From Candidatus Microgenomates bacterium (GTDB lineage Bacteria > Patescibacteria > Microgenomatia > JADHYG01), in assembly GCA_016782545.1 (NCBI GenBank), contig JADHYG010000006.1, positions 1-30,491 of the forward strand: a DNA stretch of 30,491 nucleotides, written 5' to 3'. The notes under the pieces were generated by a model. That model was not told the origin of the DNA and did no database searches. It was given only the letters and a program-made list of their open reading frames with translations. Shown here one piece after another: positions 30,435 through 30,491 of this stretch (within the stretch, counting starts at the first letter, position 1; every line of letters starts with the position of its first letter). The translations under genes and the position numbers were made by a program.

Positions 30435-30491
30435 CCTGAATCCTTTTTGCCTTGCCACTCAACGTATCTCTTTATTTCTTTTTCATCAATA
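30410..30491 (-). CDS. C-terminal tail of an unidentified protein (cut by window edge)
   Basis: The minus strand reads IDEKEIKRYVEWQGKKDSGQ then six more residues to a TGA at 30412-30410. Only 26 residues are inside the window, so the product cannot be named. The last residues (LQLKLS) come from a palindrome, another case where a hairpin element supplies a protein end. Confidence 0.4.
   Translation of the reverse strand, partial: IDEKEIKRYVEWQGKKDSGQLQLKLS

Noticed and set aside
1..30491. UGA recoding as in Gracilibacteria
   Set aside because: TGA ends several well-bounded genes (CBS protein, gatB, the PilW-like gene) and conserved Trp/Gly positions use normal codons.

Overview
The window looks like a chromosome segment from a Candidate Phyla Radiation (Patescibacteria/Parcubacteria-like) bacterium. 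This is an inference, because no rRNA or ribosomal marker is present. It rests on an AT-rich, tightly packed gene layout; a monoderm-style type IV pilus locus with no secretin or PilN/PilO; the MurT/GatD lipid II amidation pair; LysM and Ig-like surface proteins; and an unusually high load of small hairpin and simple repeats, several of them lying in frame inside genes. TGA is used as stop, so the UGA-recoding Gracilibacteria/Absconditabacteria are not indicated.

Layout, left to right; nearly everything is on the minus strand. Positions 1-2046: a P-type cation ATPase (cut by the window edge) and a two-CBS-domain protein, each with its own sigma70-like promoter. 2050-11365: gpmI, gatD, gatC, gatA, a four-helix-bundle (S23/IVS-type) gene framed by heptad repeats, gatB and dnaE. 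11374-14306: lemA, htpX and murT, preceded by a structured leader element. 14317-16311: polX, divergent from tRNA-Asp. 16339-17540 (plus strand): tRNA-Asp, a heavily folded region that looks like a tRNA 3' remnant, a LysM protein, a palindromic element, an odd tRNA-Gly(CCC), and a terminator facing the pilin gene. 17560-28114: a type IV pilus operon, transcribed as response regulator, histidine kinase, pilB, pilC, a FimT/GspH-like prepilin, a prepilin fused to an LVIVD beta-propeller, PilW- and PilX-like proteins, a PilM-LytR_C fusion, then the major pilin behind a second copy of the leader element. 28137-29032 (plus): a 5' tRNA remnant split by a perfect palindrome, tRNA-Thr(CGT), and a membrane-anchored Ig-like protein. 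29010-30491: an O-antigen-ligase/polymerase-like membrane protein, three hairpins, and the tail of a further gene.

How the genes work together: gatCAB completes Gln/Asn-tRNA charging, MurT/GatD modifies the cell wall, DnaE and PolX serve replication and repair, LemA/HtpX membrane quality control, and the pil locus with its embedded two-component system probably makes a regulated attachment or uptake pilus.

The most notable signals are: (1) a 65-nt structured element found twice, 86% identical with several compensatory base-pair changes, directly upstream of both lemA-htpX and the pilin gene; (2) a set of hairpin and simple-repeat families inserted in frame into PolX, GatB, GatD, MurT, PilB and the ligase, in one case nested inside one another; and (3) tRNA remnants interrupted by hairpin elements.
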